Below are positions 18,148 through 28,386 of a DNA stretch of 64,000 bases, in pieces. Under the pieces are notes generated by a model that had not been told where the DNA came from, did no database searches, and was given only the letters and a program-made list of their open reading frames with translations. Within the stretch, counting starts at the first letter, position 1. Every line of letters begins with the position of its first letter. The stretch comes from Sphingomonas sp. AOB5 (lineage in GTDB: Bacteria > Pseudomonadota > Alphaproteobacteria > Sphingomonadales > Sphingomonadaceae): the NCBI RefSeq assembly GCF_029433115.1, contig NZ_JARNTV010000002.1, positions 1-64,000 of the forward strand, given 5' to 3'. The translations under genes and the position numbers were made by a program.

Positions 18148-19163
18148 GCGATCTGGACGAAGCGAAGCTAGGCGATTGGCTGGCGGCGAATGTCGCGGGC
18201 TTTGCCGGGCCGATCACCGTCGCGAAATTCCCCGGCGGGCAGAGCAATCCTACCTATCGCATCGACGCGGCAAGCGGATCGTACGTCCTGCGGCGCAAGC
18301 CGTTCGGGCCGATCCTGCCTTCCGCCCATGCGGTGGAGCGCGAGTACAAGCTGATCGCGGCGCTGTACCCGACCGGTTTTCCCGTCGCGAAGCCCTATGG
18401 GCTGTGCGAGGATGATGGGGTCATCGGTTCGGCCTTCTACATCATGGAGATGGTCGAGGGGCGGACGCTGTGGGACGGATCGCTGCCCGACATGGCCACG
18501 GCCGAGCGGACCGCGCATTACAATGCCATCGTCGATACGCTGGCGGCGCTGCATTCGATCGATGTCGAGGCGGTGGGGCTGGGCGATTATGGCAAGCCCG
18601 GCAATTATTTCGAGCGGCAGGTCGGCCGCTGGTCGAAGCAGTACAAGGCCAGCCAGACCGACGAGCTGCCCGAGATGGAGAAGCTGATCGAGTGGCTGCC
18701 GCGCACCGTGCCCGAGCAGACGCGGATGAGCATCGTCCATGGCGATTTCCGCATCGACAACATGATCTTCGATGCCGCCGGGCCGCGGGTGATCGCGGTG
18801 CTCGACTGGGAGCTTTCGACGCTGGGCGATCCGCTGGCGGACTTCTCCTATTTCCTGATGAGCTGGGTGACCCAGCCCGAGGGGCGCAGCGGCGTGATGG
18901 GGCTGACCGGTCCCGAGACCGGCATTCCCACCATCGAGGAGATCGTGGCGCGATATTGCGCGGCGACGGGGCGTGACGGCGTGCCCGATCTCGACTGGTA
19001 TTTCTCGTACAATCTCTTCCGGCTGGCGGGGATCGTGCAGGGGATCAAGAAGCGGATGATCGACGGCAATGCGTCGAGCGATCAGGCCGCGGCGACCGTG
19101 GCGCGGATGCCGGGGCTGGTGGCGGCGGCATGGGCGTTCGCGGTGAAGGCCGGGGCGAAATGA
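18144..19163 (+). CDS. APH-fold phosphotransferase, ACAD10/11-type kinase
   Basis: The GTG at 18144 overlaps the preceding stop (GTGA) and gives 339 residues; an in-frame ATG further upstream lies inside the alcohol dehydrogenase gene. The kinase motifs are IVHGDFRIDNMIF (catalytic HGDxxxxN) and VIAVLDWELSTLGDPLADFS (metal-binding Asp). This exact style matches the kinase domain fused to the dehydrogenase in mammalian ACAD10/ACAD11 and the LvaA-type kinases of bacterial levulinate catabolism, which phosphorylate 4-hydroxyacyl-CoA. It is not an antibiotic resistance gene in this setting. Confidence 0.85.
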   Translation: MSDLDEAKLGDWLAANVAGFAGPITVAKFPGGQSNPTYRIDAASGSYVLRRKPFGPILPSAHAVEREYKLIAALYPTGFPVAKPYGLCEDDGVIGSAFYIMEMVEGRTLWDGSLPDMATAERTAHYNAIVDTLAALHSIDVEAVGLGDYGKPGNYFERQVGRWSKQYKASQTDELPEMEKLIEWLPRTVPEQTRMSIVHGDFRIDNMIFDAAGPRVIAVLDWELSTLGDPLADFSYFLMSWVTQPEGRSGVMGLTGPETGIPTIEEIVARYCAATGRDGVPDLDWYFSYNLFRLAGIVQGIKKRMIDGNASSDQAAATVARMPGLVAAAWAFAVKAGAK

Positions 19164-19920
19164 ACCTGTTCGACCTGAGCGGAAAGGTCGCGGTCATCAC
19201 CGGATCGACCAAGGGCATCGGCAAGGCCGCGGCCGAGGCGCTGGCCGAACATGGCGCGAAGGTCGTGATCTCCAGCCGCAAGCAGGATGCGTGCGACGAA
19301 GTGGCCGCCGAGATAAACGCGCGGTTCGGCGATGGCACCGCCATCGCGATCGCGGCGAGCATTTCGGACAAGGATGCGCTGCAGGCATTGGTCGACGAAA
19401 CGCGGGCGCTGTTCGGGCGGATCGATATCCTCGTCTGCAATGCGGCTTCCAATCCCTATTACGGGCCGCTCGCCGGGATCAGCGACGATCAGTTCCGCAA
19501 GATCCTCGACAATAATATCCTCGCCAATCACTGGCTGGTGCAGATGATCGCGCCCGAGATGCGCGAGCGGCGCGATGGTTCGATCATCATCGTCTCGTCG
19601 ATCGGCGGGCTGCGCGGATCGCCGATGATCGGGGCGTACAACGTCTCCAAGGCAGCCGACATGCAGCTTGCGCGCAACCTCGCGGTCGAGCTGGGGCCGG
19701 ACAATGTGCGGGTGAATTGCATCGCGCCGGGAGTGATCAAGACCGATTTCGCCCGCGCGCTGTGGGAAGATCCGGACCGGGTGAAGGCGATGCATTCGGT
19801 GCTGCCGCTGCGCCGCTTTGGCGAGGTCGAGGACGTGGCCGGCGCGGTGGTGTTCCTCGCCAGCCGCGCTGGCGCCTATATCACGGGGCAGTCGATCGTG
19901 ATCGACGGAGGGACGACGAT

Positions 19921-19924
<4 letters not shown>
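19160..19924 (+). CDS. SDR family oxidoreductase
   Basis: Start at ATG 19160, overlapping the kinase stop (ATGA); 254 residues. It shows [13 protein letters not shown] near residues 14-26, [11 protein letters not shown], the catalytic serine region IIIVSSIGG and YNVSK, and the C-terminal [12 protein letters not shown] typical of classical SDRs. It likely handles a hydroxyacyl- or ketoacyl intermediate made in this operon. The NNAG motif appears as CNAAS, which is within family variation. Confidence 0.9.
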
Positions 19925-20721
<797 letters not shown>

Positions 20722-20808
20722 TCGCAGCCCCCCTTGGATGAGGGGTTCCGGTTGACTTGGCATCGGTGCCGCTACAGCCTCTCCATATAGTCGAGAGGAG
20801 AGGGTACC

Positions 20809-21525
20809 ATGTCGTTCCTGCTGCGATCCCTGCTTGTGGTTTTGTGCCTGCTGCCAGTTCCGGCGCTGGCGCAGGATTATGCCAATGACGAAGTCGTGGT
20901 GACCGGATCGCGGCGATCTTCAGGCTCCTTCGACGAATCCCGCCCGGTCATCGGGCTGCGCCGCCCCGCCGATTTCGCGATCCTGCAGGTGACCATCGTC
21001 GGCGATACGCGCGACCGCGAAGTGCGCCGGACCGAGATACTGGCGATGGTGCGCAGTGCGATCGATCTGGCGCCGAAGCATCAGGTGGAACTGGCGACCG
21101 GCGATGTGGTGGTCGAACCGCTGACGACGGACAATTATCGCAATCTGGGTTTCACCGGCGACGGCCGCCCGGATACCGATCGCGTGACGTTCCGGGTCAA
21201 GGTGAAGCTCGGCCCCAATGTCGATGGCGTTACGGCGCGCGAGCGGATCCGGAAGTTCCTGAAGGCCGTGCCTGCGGTCGGCCGCGCGGAGATCCGCGGC
21301 GGCGACAACGACCTGACGCTTTCGATTGTCGGGCCGGACAAGTTCCGCGGCGAGATCCTCGACATCATCGCGAAGGATTCCAAGGAAATCTCCGCCCGGT
21401 TGGGGCCGGATTACGGTGTCGAACTGCGAGGGCTGGATCGTCCAGTGGAGTGGAATCAGGTCGGGCTGACCGACGTGTTCCTGTACGTGCCGTACAATAT
21501 GGTCGTTCGGCCCAAGTCGAACTGA
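20809..21525 (+). CDS. Secreted protein with a TonB-box-like N-terminus
   Basis: The 238-residue protein has a clear signal peptide ending at ALAQD. Right after it comes DEVVVTGSRR, the motif usually found at the start of TonB-dependent receptors, but no plug or barrel follows. The rest is a compact alpha/beta protein with a DDLTLSIVG-like strand (reading GGDNDLTLSIVG at about 162) and a C-terminal YVPYNMVV. The middle resembles SIMPL-type (DUF541) periplasmic proteins only loosely. The function is unknown. It has AGAGGG before the ATG and is convergent with the tesB-like gene, 11 bases apart. Confidence 0.65.
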   Translation: MSFLLRSLLVVLCLLPVPALAQDYANDEVVVTGSRRSSGSFDESRPVIGLRRPADFAILQVTIVGDTRDREVRRTEILAMVRSAIDLAPKHQVELATGDVVVEPLTTDNYRNLGFTGDGRPDTDRVTFRVKVKLGPNVDGVTARERIRKFLKAVPAVGRAEIRGGDNDLTLSIVGPDKFRGEILDIIAKDSKEISARLGPDYGVELRGLDRPVEWNQVGLTDVFLYVPYNMVVRPKSN

Positions 21526-21536
21526 GGGCGGCGGCG

Positions 21537-22430
21537 TTAGCGCCGCTGCCGCACAAGGCCTTCCTGCGCGACGCTGGCGACCAGCCGGCCGTCGCGCGTG
21601 AAGATGCGGCCGCGATTGAAGCCGCGCGAATGGCCAGACCATGGGCTGTCGGTGGTGTAGAGCAGCCATTCGTCGAACCGCATCGGCTCGTGGAACCAGA
21701 TCGCATGGTCGAGGCTGGCGGTCTGGATATTGCCGGTCATCCAGCTGACGCCATGCGGCAGCATGCAGGTGCCCAGCAGCGTCATGTCGCTGGCATAGGC
21801 CAGCATGGCGCGGTGGATCGCCGGATCGTCGGGCAGCGGCGCGACGGCGCGGAACCAGCTATGCTGGACCGGCTCGGTCGGCGCGGGGCGGAACCAGTTG
21901 CGCGGCGAAACCGGCCGGATCTCGACCGGGCGGGCGCGCAGGAAGAAGCGGCGGAACTTCTCCGGCACCTGATCGCGCATTTCCTCGCGCAGCTCGCTTT
22001 CGGGGCGCAGCGTGTCGGGATCGGGAACGTCGGGCATCGCGTCCTGATGATGCAGCCCTTCCTCCGGCGCCTGGAAGCTGGCGGCCATGTTGAGGATCGG
22101 CTGGCCCTTTTGCATCGCGATCACCCGGCGGGTGGCGAAGCTGCGCCCCTCGAAATCGCGGACCACGCGGTAGATGATCGGATGATCCTCATCGCCCGGC
22201 CGCATGAAATAGGCGTGGAGCGAATGCGCCGCCTTGCCATCCTCGACCGAACGCTGCGCTGCCTGCAGCGCCTGGCCGATCACCTGACCGCCAAAGACGC
22301 GGCCGACCCCGCCGGGCTGGCGCGCACCGCGATAGAGATCGGTGTCGATCCGCTCGACATCGAGCAGTTCGCCGAGCTGACGGACCAGCCCTGCGGGATC
22401 GAGTGCGCGTTCGGGTGGGGTTGCGTCCAT
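21537..22430 (-). CDS. tesB: Acyl-CoA thioesterase II
   Basis: The 297-residue length and motifs match TesB: a first hotdog with RVFGGQVIGQALQAA at about 44-58, LHAYFMRPGD and a second hotdog with LGTCMLPHGVSWMTGNIQTA and SLDHAIWFHEPMRFDEWLLY, which contains the conserved Asp-x-x-x-Trp region. It releases free acids from acyl-CoA and may protect CoA pools when the pathway stalls. Its ATG overlaps the upstream dehydrogenase stop by one base (TGATG), so it is the last gene of the minus-strand beta-oxidation operon. Confidence 0.9.
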   Translation of the reverse strand: MDATPPERALDPAGLVRQLGELLDVERIDTDLYRGARQPGGVGRVFGGQVIGQALQAAQRSVEDGKAAHSLHAYFMRPGDEDHPIIYRVVRDFEGRSFATRRVIAMQKGQPILNMAASFQAPEEGLHHQDAMPDVPDPDTLRPESELREEMRDQVPEKFRRFFLRARPVEIRPVSPRNWFRPAPTEPVQHSWFRAVAPLPDDPAIHRAMLAYASDMTLLGTCMLPHGVSWMTGNIQTASLDHAIWFHEPMRFDEWLLYTTDSPWSGHSRGFNRGRIFTRDGRLVASVAQEGLVRQRR

Positions 22431-23554
22431 CAGTATCCTGCGGCCAGCGCCAGTTGGTTGGCGTGGAAATTGGTGTCGCCGAACATTTCGGCAAGGACGC
22501 GGGCGCGCTTCATGTAGAAACCGATGTCGAATTCGTCGGTCATGCCGATGCCGCCATGCATCTGCACGCCTTCCTGCACCGCGAGCGTGGTGGCAAGGCC
22601 GGTCATCGCCTTCGCGACCGAAACCGCCTCGCTCGCGTCCGCACCTGCATCGAGCAATTGCTGGGCCTTGAGCACGGCGGCGCGGGCGACTTCCATCTCG
22701 CTGTAGAGATGCGCGGCGCGGTGCTGCAGCGCCTGGAAGCTGCCGATCGGCACGCCGAACTGCTTGCGGTCCTTCAGATAGGCATAGGTCATGTCCGCCG
22801 CGCCACCCGCGACGCCGACCAGCTCGGCCGAAGCACCGGTGCGGCCCGCGGCGAGCAGGCGGTTGAGGATCGTGCCGCCCTGATCGACATCGCCGACCAC
22901 CGCATCGGCATCGACTTCGACGCCATTCAGTTCGAGGCGGGCGGCAAGGCTGGCATCGGCGAGCCGCTGCGGATCGGCAGTGAGGCTGGCCGCGTCCTTC
23001 GACAGCGCGAACAGGGTGATGCCTTCCGCATCGCCGGCCGAACCGGCAGTGCGGGCGGCGACCAGGATCAGGTCGGCGACATGGCCATGCGTCACGAACT
23101 GCTTGGCGCCGGTCAGGCGGAAGCCGTTGCCGGCACGCTCGGCCTTCATCGCGATGGCGCCGTCATGCTTGCGGCCCTCGTCGATCGCCAGCGCGGCGAC
23201 GGTATCTCCGGCGATGATGCCCGGGAAATATTGCTCGCGCACCGCGCTGCCCTTGAGGGCCTCTACCGCCGCCACCGCGGTGGTGAGGAAGGGGGAGGGG
23301 GAGAGGTTGCGTCCAATCTCCTCCAGCACGAGGCCGGCCTCGACATGGCCGAGGCCAAGGCCGCCATCGCCCTCGGGCACCAGCATGCCGGTGAAACCCA
23401 GTTCGGCGAACTGCTTCCACAGATCGCGGCTGAAGCCGGTGGCGTCGTCCGCATCGCGCAGCGCGCGCATATGGCTGACGGGCGCGTGTTCGGCGACGAA
23501 GTCCTTCGCGGTGTCGCGGAGCAGAGTCTGGTCGTCGGTGAGGTAGAGGGGCAT
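22430..23554 (-). CDS. Acyl-CoA dehydrogenase, small partner of a pair
   Basis: This 374-residue flavoprotein begins MPLYLTDDQTLLRDTAKDF and carries QFGVPIGSFQALQHR and QMHGGIGMTDEFDIGFYMKR near the C-terminus, the same layout as the 358-residue protein at 7395. With the large partner encoded immediately upstream (24800-23643) it should form an alpha2beta2 acyl-CoA dehydrogenase. It is coupled to tesB downstream. A family C repeat separates the two dehydrogenase genes. Confidence 0.88.
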   Translation of the reverse strand: MPLYLTDDQTLLRDTAKDFVAEHAPVSHMRALRDADDATGFSRDLWKQFAELGFTGMLVPEGDGGLGLGHVEAGLVLEEIGRNLSPSPFLTTAVAAVEALKGSAVREQYFPGIIAGDTVAALAIDEGRKHDGAIAMKAERAGNGFRLTGAKQFVTHGHVADLILVAARTAGSAGDAEGITLFALSKDAASLTADPQRLADASLAARLELNGVEVDADAVVGDVDQGGTILNRLLAAGRTGASAELVGVAGGAADMTYAYLKDRKQFGVPIGSFQALQHRAAHLYSEMEVARAAVLKAQQLLDAGADASEAVSVAKAMTGLATTLAVQEGVQMHGGIGMTDEFDIGFYMKRARVLAEMFGDTNFHANQLALAAGY

Positions 23555-23564
23555 TTCAGGTCTC

Positions 23565-23640
23565 CGTGTTCCGGCGAAGGCCGGAACGCTGGCTGTCGTG
23601 AGGCCGCGCTGGCCAACGCTCCGGCCTTCGCCGGAGCACG
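23565..23640. repeat. Intergenic inverted repeat, family C, copy 3
   Basis: GTGTTCCGGCGAAGGCCGGA on the left mirrors CTCCGGCCTTCGCCGGAGCAC on the right; the spacer holds GAGGCCGCGCTGGCC. It is placed between the large and small dehydrogenase genes, just as a family B copy is placed in the pair at 6076/7395. Confidence 0.8.
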
Positions 23641-23642
23641 GG

Positions 23643-24800
23643 TCATGACGGGAGGTCGAGGATACGCTTGGCGATGATGTTCAGCTGGATCTCGCTCGTT
23701 CCGCCTTCGATCGAATTGGCTTTGGTGCGCAGCCAGGCGCGCGGCGCGGAGCCGTGGTTCGAGGCGTCGCTTTCCCATTCCAGCTTGTCGCTGCCGCCCG
23801 CGGCCATCAGCAGCTCGTGGCGCGACTTGTTCAGCTCGGTGCCGTAATATTTCATCATCGAGGGCTGGGCAGGATGCGCCTTCCCGGCCTTCAGCTCGTC
23901 GATGAACTTTTCGGAGCATGCGCCGAACGCCTTCGAACGCACGTCGAACAGCGCGATCTGTCCGCGCAGGATCGGGTCGACGCCCTTGCGCGCGGCTTCG
24001 ATCAGCGGGTCGCCGCCCGAGCCGCCCAGACCGAAGCCCGAGATCATCTCGCGCTCATGGCCGAGCAGGAACTTGGCGACGTCCCAGCCCTTGTTCAGCG
24101 TGCCGAGCAGGTTGCCTTTGGGCACCTTCACATTGTCGAAGAAGGTCTCGCAGAAGGGCGAATAGCCGCTGATCAGCAGGATCGGCTTGGTCGATACACC
24201 TTCGCTGGCCATGTCGAACAGGAGGAAGCTGATGCCGGCCTGCTTGGTCGTCTTGTCGGTGCGGACGAGGCAGAAGATCCAGTCGGCTTCGTCGGCGTAG
24301 CTGGTCCACACCTTCTGGCCATTGACGACGAAGTGGTCGCCCGCGTCGTCCGCGCTGGTCTGGAGACCGGCGAGATCGGACCCGGCGTTGGGCTCGGAAT
24401 AGCCCTGACACCAGCGGATTTCGCCGCGGGCGATCTTGGGCAGGTGATCGAGCTTCTGCTCCTCGGTGCCATATTTCAGCAGCGCCGGCCCGAGCATCGA
24501 GATGCCGAACGAGTTGAGCGGATTGCGGCATTTCAGCCGGGCCATTTCCTCGCGCAGGATCTTGGTTTCGGCTGCCGAGAGACCGCCGCCGCCATAGGCT
24601 GCGGGCCAATCCGGCACCGTCCAGCCGCGCGCGCCCATCCGGTCCATCCAGAGCTTCTGGTCGGGATGCGAGAAGTTCGGGTTGCGGCCGCCCCAGTTCG
24701 CATCCTTGTCGCTGCGGACGGGCTGGCGCATCGATTCCGGGCAATTGGCTTCGAGCCAGGCGCGGGTTTCGAGGCGGAATTGGTCGAGGTCTTCAGACAT
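23643..24800 (-). CDS. Acyl-CoA dehydrogenase, large partner of a pair
   Basis: I start at ATG 24800 because GGAG lies 6 bases upstream (an ATG four codons earlier lacks one), giving 385 residues beginning MSEDLDQFRLETRAWLEANC. It has WCQGYSEPNAGSDLAGLQ, VWTSYADEADWIFC and a C-terminal SIEGGTSEIQLNIIAKRIL. The position of the MCAD-type catalytic Glu (YEGTS) is Gly in EGGTS, as in the other large partner at 6076, so the active base probably lies elsewhere or in the partner subunit. It pairs with the gene at 23554-22430. Confidence 0.88.
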   Translation of the reverse strand: MSEDLDQFRLETRAWLEANCPESMRQPVRSDKDANWGGRNPNFSHPDQKLWMDRMGARGWTVPDWPAAYGGGGLSAAETKILREEMARLKCRNPLNSFGISMLGPALLKYGTEEQKLDHLPKIARGEIRWCQGYSEPNAGSDLAGLQTSADDAGDHFVVNGQKVWTSYADEADWIFCLVRTDKTTKQAGISFLLFDMASEGVSTKPILLISGYSPFCETFFDNVKVPKGNLLGTLNKGWDVAKFLLGHEREMISGFGLGGSGGDPLIEAARKGVDPILRGQIALFDVRSKAFGACSEKFIDELKAGKAHPAQPSMMKYYGTELNKSRHELLMAAGGSDKLEWESDASNHGSAPRAWLRTKANSIEGGTSEIQLNIIAKRILDLPS

Positions 24801-24813
24801 TTTCCACTCCATC

Positions 24814-24893
24814 GTCATCCCAGCGCAGGCTGGGATCTCGTGCCGCGAGCGATGCGCCCGCGGCCTGAGACCCCAGTTTTCGCTGGGGTGACG
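24814..24893. repeat. Intergenic inverted repeat, family B, copy 3
   Basis: Left arm GTCATCCCAGCGCAGGCTGG, right arm CCCCAGTTTTCGCTGGGGTGAC, spacer with GCCGCGAGCGATGCGCCCGCGGC. It lies between the fadB/J-like gene and the large dehydrogenase gene of the same operon. Confidence 0.8.
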
Positions 24894-24900
24894 GGTCATT

Positions 24901-26928
24901 TTAGTTGAACCGCTCGCCCTTTTCGGCCTTTTCGCGGAGCAGGGGGGCGACTTCGAAGCCGTGCTTTTCCAGTCCGGCGACGATCTTCTTGAGGCCCTCG
25001 GTATCGGCCCAGAACATCGGGCCGCCGCGATAGACCGGCCAGCCGTAGCCGTAGATCCACACCACATCGATGTCCGACGCGCGCTGGGCCTTGCCTTCCG
25101 CCAGGATCAGCGCGCCTTCGTTGACCATGGTGTAGAGCGTGCGCTCGACAATCTCTTCGTCGGTGATCTCGTGCTGCGGGGTGCCGGTCTTCTCGCGGAA
25201 ATCGGCGATGATCTCGGCGACGCGCGGGCTGGGCGAGGGGTTCCGCTTCTCGTCATAATCGTAGAAGCCCTTGCCGGTCTTCTGGCCCCAGCGGCCTTCG
25301 GCGGCGAGCGCGTCGCGGATATTCTCGATGCGGGTGGGATCGCGGTGCCAGCCGATATCGACGCCGGCGAGATCGCTCATCTGGAACGGACCCATCGGCA
25401 TGCCGAACGCGACATGGACCTTGTCGATCTGCTCCGGCGTGGCGCCTTCGTGGAGCATCTTCATCGCTTCCATCTGGCGCGGGATCAGCATGCGATTGCC
25501 GATAAAGCCGTAGCAGACGCCCGCAACGACGGCGACTTTCTTTATCTTCTTGCTGATCGCCATCGCGGTGGCGAGCACATCGTCGGCGGTCTTGTCGCCG
25601 CGGACGATCTCCAGCAGCTTCATGACATTCGCCGGCGAGAAGAAGTGCATGCCGAGCACGTCCTGCGGCCGCGACGTGGCGGCTGCGATCTCGTTCACGT
25701 CGAGATAGGAGGTGTTCGACGCCAGGATCGCGCCGGGCTTGGCGATCTTGTCGAGACGGCCGAAGATCTCCTTCTTCACGTCCATATTCTCATAGACGGC
25801 CTCGATGATCAGGTCGCACTCGCCCAGATCGTCGAAGTTGAGCGTGGGCTTCAGCAGGCCCATCGCGCCTTCCACCTGCTGGGCGGTCATGCGGCCCTTG
25901 GCGGCAGTGGCTTCGTAATTCTTGCGGATCGTGCCGGTGCCGCGGTCGAGCGCTTCCTGTGCCATCTCGACGATGGTGACGGGGATGCCCGCCGACAGGA
26001 AGTTCATGGAAATGCCGCCGCCCATCGTGCCGGCGCCGATCACGCCGACGCGCTTCACGTCGCGCAGCGCGATGTCGTCGGCGATGCCGTCGATCTTGCT
26101 GGCCTTGCGCTCGGCGAAGAAGATGTGGCGCTGCGCAGCGGACTGGACACCCATCACCAGCTTCATGAAGCCGTTGCGCTCGAGCTTGACGCCCTCGGCA
26201 TAGTCCATGCCGGTGGTCTTCTCGATCAGGTCGACAATGTCGGCCGGTGCCTCGAAGCCGCGGAAGCGCTTGGCGTTGGTCTTGCGGAAGGTTTCGAACA
26301 GCGCGGGATCGGCAGTCGCGGTCTTCTCGCTGGCACGGGGCAGAGGGCGCGTGGCTGCGACTTCATTGGCAAAGGCCACGGCATCGGCGAGCAGGCTGTC
26401 TTCGCCAGCGAGGCGATCGACCAGACCGGCATCCTTGGCCTTGCTGGCCGAAATCGGATCGCCCTTGGCGGCCATTTCGAGCGCGAGTTCGACGCCTGCA
26501 ACGCGAGGCAGGCGCTGGGTGCCGCCTGCGCCGGGCAGGATGCCGAGCTTCACTTCGGGCAGACCGAACTTCGCCGAGGGGACGGCGATGCGATAGTGCG
26601 AGGCGAGCGCGACTTCGCAGCCGCCGCCCAGCGCCGTGCCGTGGATCGCGGCGATCACCGGCTTTTCCGAAGCCTCGATCTCGTCGACCAAAGCCGGGAG
26701 CAGCGGATCGACCGGCGGCTTGGTGAACTCGGTGATGTCGGCGCCCGCGAAGAAGGTGCGGCCGGCACAGTGGATCACCACCGCCTTCACGCTATCGTCT
26801 GCTGCGGCTTCGCGGATCCCGGCCTGGATGCCGAGGCGGACCGCGGCGCCGAGCGCGTTCACCGGCGGGTTATCCGAGGTGATGATCAGGACATCGCCCT
26901 GGCGGCTGGTAGTGATGGGGGAGGTCAT
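24901..26928 (-). CDS. Bifunctional enoyl-CoA hydratase / 3-hydroxyacyl-CoA dehydrogenase
   Basis: The 675-residue fusion starts at the ATG at 26928, which has GGAGAGAAG directly upstream. The N-terminal crotonase half shows the oxyanion-hole [19 protein letters not shown] and a second Glu in [16 protein letters not shown]; the C-terminal half carries the NAD motif GAGTMGGGI at about 295-303 and the active-site His in [16 protein letters not shown]. It performs the second and third steps of beta-oxidation. The layout matches FadB/FadJ alpha subunits; the partner thiolase is not in this window. Confidence 0.92.
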   Translation of the reverse strand: MTSPITTSRQGDVLIITSDNPPVNALGAAVRLGIQAGIREAAADDSVKAVVIHCAGRTFFAGADITEFTKPPVDPLLPALVDEIEASEKPVIAAIHGTALGGGCEVALASHYRIAVPSAKFGLPEVKLGILPGAGGTQRLPRVAGVELALEMAAKGDPISASKAKDAGLVDRLAGEDSLLADAVAFANEVAATRPLPRASEKTATADPALFETFRKTNAKRFRGFEAPADIVDLIEKTTGMDYAEGVKLERNGFMKLVMGVQSAAQRHIFFAERKASKIDGIADDIALRDVKRVGVIGAGTMGGGISMNFLSAGIPVTIVEMAQEALDRGTGTIRKNYEATAAKGRMTAQQVEGAMGLLKPTLNFDDLGECDLIIEAVYENMDVKKEIFGRLDKIAKPGAILASNTSYLDVNEIAAATSRPQDVLGMHFFSPANVMKLLEIVRGDKTADDVLATAMAISKKIKKVAVVAGVCYGFIGNRMLIPRQMEAMKMLHEGATPEQIDKVHVAFGMPMGPFQMSDLAGVDIGWHRDPTRIENIRDALAAEGRWGQKTGKGFYDYDEKRNPSPSPRVAEIIADFREKTGTPQHEITDEEIVERTLYTMVNEGALILAEGKAQRASDIDVVWIYGYGWPVYRGGPMFWADTEGLKKIVAGLEKHGFEVAPLLREKAEKGERFN

Positions 26929-27006
26929 TCTTCTCTCCATTTCGGGTTCGTCATGCGGCCTGGGCCGGGGGATGGTGGGGACAAATGGGCGTTCGCCGGA
27001 GGGCAG

Positions 27007-28230
27007 TCAGTCCGTCAACGCAGAATAAATCATCGTCTTGAGTTCCCGGCGGATCGGGAAGGTGGTGGACGGCGAGAATTGCGTCATGAAGACCATCGAG
27101 ATCCGTTCGACCGGATCGACGAAGAAGGCCGTCGAGAACATACCGCCCCAGTAGAATTCGCCGTTGGAGCCGGGGATCAGGGTGCGCGCCACATTGGTGG
27201 TGATCGCGAAGCCCAGACCGAAGCCGACACCGGCATTGGTCGTCTCGCTGAACAAAGATTGCGACATGGTGGCGAGGTCCGAACCGCCGGGCAGGTGGTT
27301 GGTGGTCATCAGCTCGATCGTCTTGCGGCTGACGATGCGCACGCCGTCCAGCTCGCCCTGACTGAGCAGCATGGTGTTGAAGCGGTGATAGTCGAGCGCG
27401 GTCGAGACGAGGCCGCCGCCGCCAGAAACCTGGGTCGGCGGGGTCGCCCACAGGCTTTCCGCGCCGCGATCGAACATCACGCGGCCCTTGCCCGGCGCCA
27501 GCGTCCAGCAATCGGCGAGGCGATCGACCTTGTCGGCGGGCACCTGGAAGAAGGTGTCGCCCATGCCGAGCGGCTTGAAGATGCGTTCCTCGAAGAAGCG
27601 GGGCAGGGGCATGCCCGAGACACGTTCGACGACGAGGCCGAGCACGTCGGTGGAAACCGAATAGTTCCAGGCTTCTCCCGGCGAGAATTCGAGCGGGATC
27701 TGACCCAGCGCTCCGACGAACTCTTCGAGGGTGAGGTGGCCCCACCAATTCTCGATCTTGCCCGCGCGATAGGCGGCATCGACGTTCGAGCGGTTCTGGA
27801 AGCTGTAGGTCAGGCCCGAAGTGTGGCGGAGCAGATCGATCATCCGCATCGGCTCGGCGGTCGGCTTGGTCGCGAACGGAACGCCCGCACCGCCGCCATT
27901 ATAGACGCCGAGGCCCTTGAATTCGGGCAGGACGTGATGGACCGGCGTATCGAGGCTGACCCGCGATTCCTCGACCAGCATCATGAAGGCGAGGCTGGTG
28001 ACCGGCTTGGTCATCGAAGCGATGCGGAACAGGGTGGAGTCGTTCACATCGGCACCGCCTTCGCGCGCGGCACCCTGACTTGAGAAATGGACGATCTCGC
28101 CATTGCGGGCGATCAGCAGCTGGGCGTGGGGCAGCTTTCCCGAATCGAGATAGGTCGCCTTGATGAACGCATCGATACGGGCGAGGCGCGCCGCGTCGAA
28201 CCCCTGTGATTCCGGCTTCGCGACCTTCAT
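27007..28230 (-). CDS. Serine hydrolase, class C beta-lactamase-fold esterase
   Basis: Starts at MKVAKPESQGF (ATG 28230, GGAG upstream), 407 residues. The nucleophile motif SMTKP is at about 72-76 and WNYSVSTDVLG supplies the Tyr; the family includes EstB-type esterases, which cleave short esters or lactones rather than acting as beta-lactamases. There is no signal peptide, so it is cytoplasmic. Transcribed in the same direction as and 78 bases before the hydratase/dehydrogenase gene, it may open an ester or lactone substrate that feeds the pathway. Confidence 0.85.
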   Translation of the reverse strand: MKVAKPESQGFDAARLARIDAFIKATYLDSGKLPHAQLLIARNGEIVHFSSQGAAREGGADVNDSTLFRIASMTKPVTSLAFMMLVEESRVSLDTPVHHVLPEFKGLGVYNGGGAGVPFATKPTAEPMRMIDLLRHTSGLTYSFQNRSNVDAAYRAGKIENWWGHLTLEEFVGALGQIPLEFSPGEAWNYSVSTDVLGLVVERVSGMPLPRFFEERIFKPLGMGDTFFQVPADKVDRLADCWTLAPGKGRVMFDRGAESLWATPPTQVSGGGGLVSTALDYHRFNTMLLSQGELDGVRIVSRKTIELMTTNHLPGGSDLATMSQSLFSETTNAGVGFGLGFAITTNVARTLIPGSNGEFYWGGMFSTAFFVDPVERISMVFMTQFSPSTTFPIRRELKTMIYSALTD

Positions 28231-28386
28231 GCCCACTCCATACCCTAAACTCGAATCTTGTCCGATGCGTTTCCGCGCCCGTCGCATCCCCTATTGCCTT
28301 GAGTGCGGCTTGAATCAACACTAGTTCGATAAGGAATCAGAAAGCGCGGGGCAAACCCGACATTCTACAAATGGAGTGATGCCGCC

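Noticed and set aside
18144-19163. Aminoglycoside resistance kinase
   Set aside because: The APH fold is shared, but the VLDWELSTLGDP motif and the operon context are those of ACAD10/11-type metabolic kinases.
24961-28083. A 1040-codon open frame on the plus strand over the hydratase/dehydrogenase and serine hydrolase genes
   Set aside because: The minus-strand genes have catalytic motifs; the plus-strand reading has none and shows shadow-like composition.
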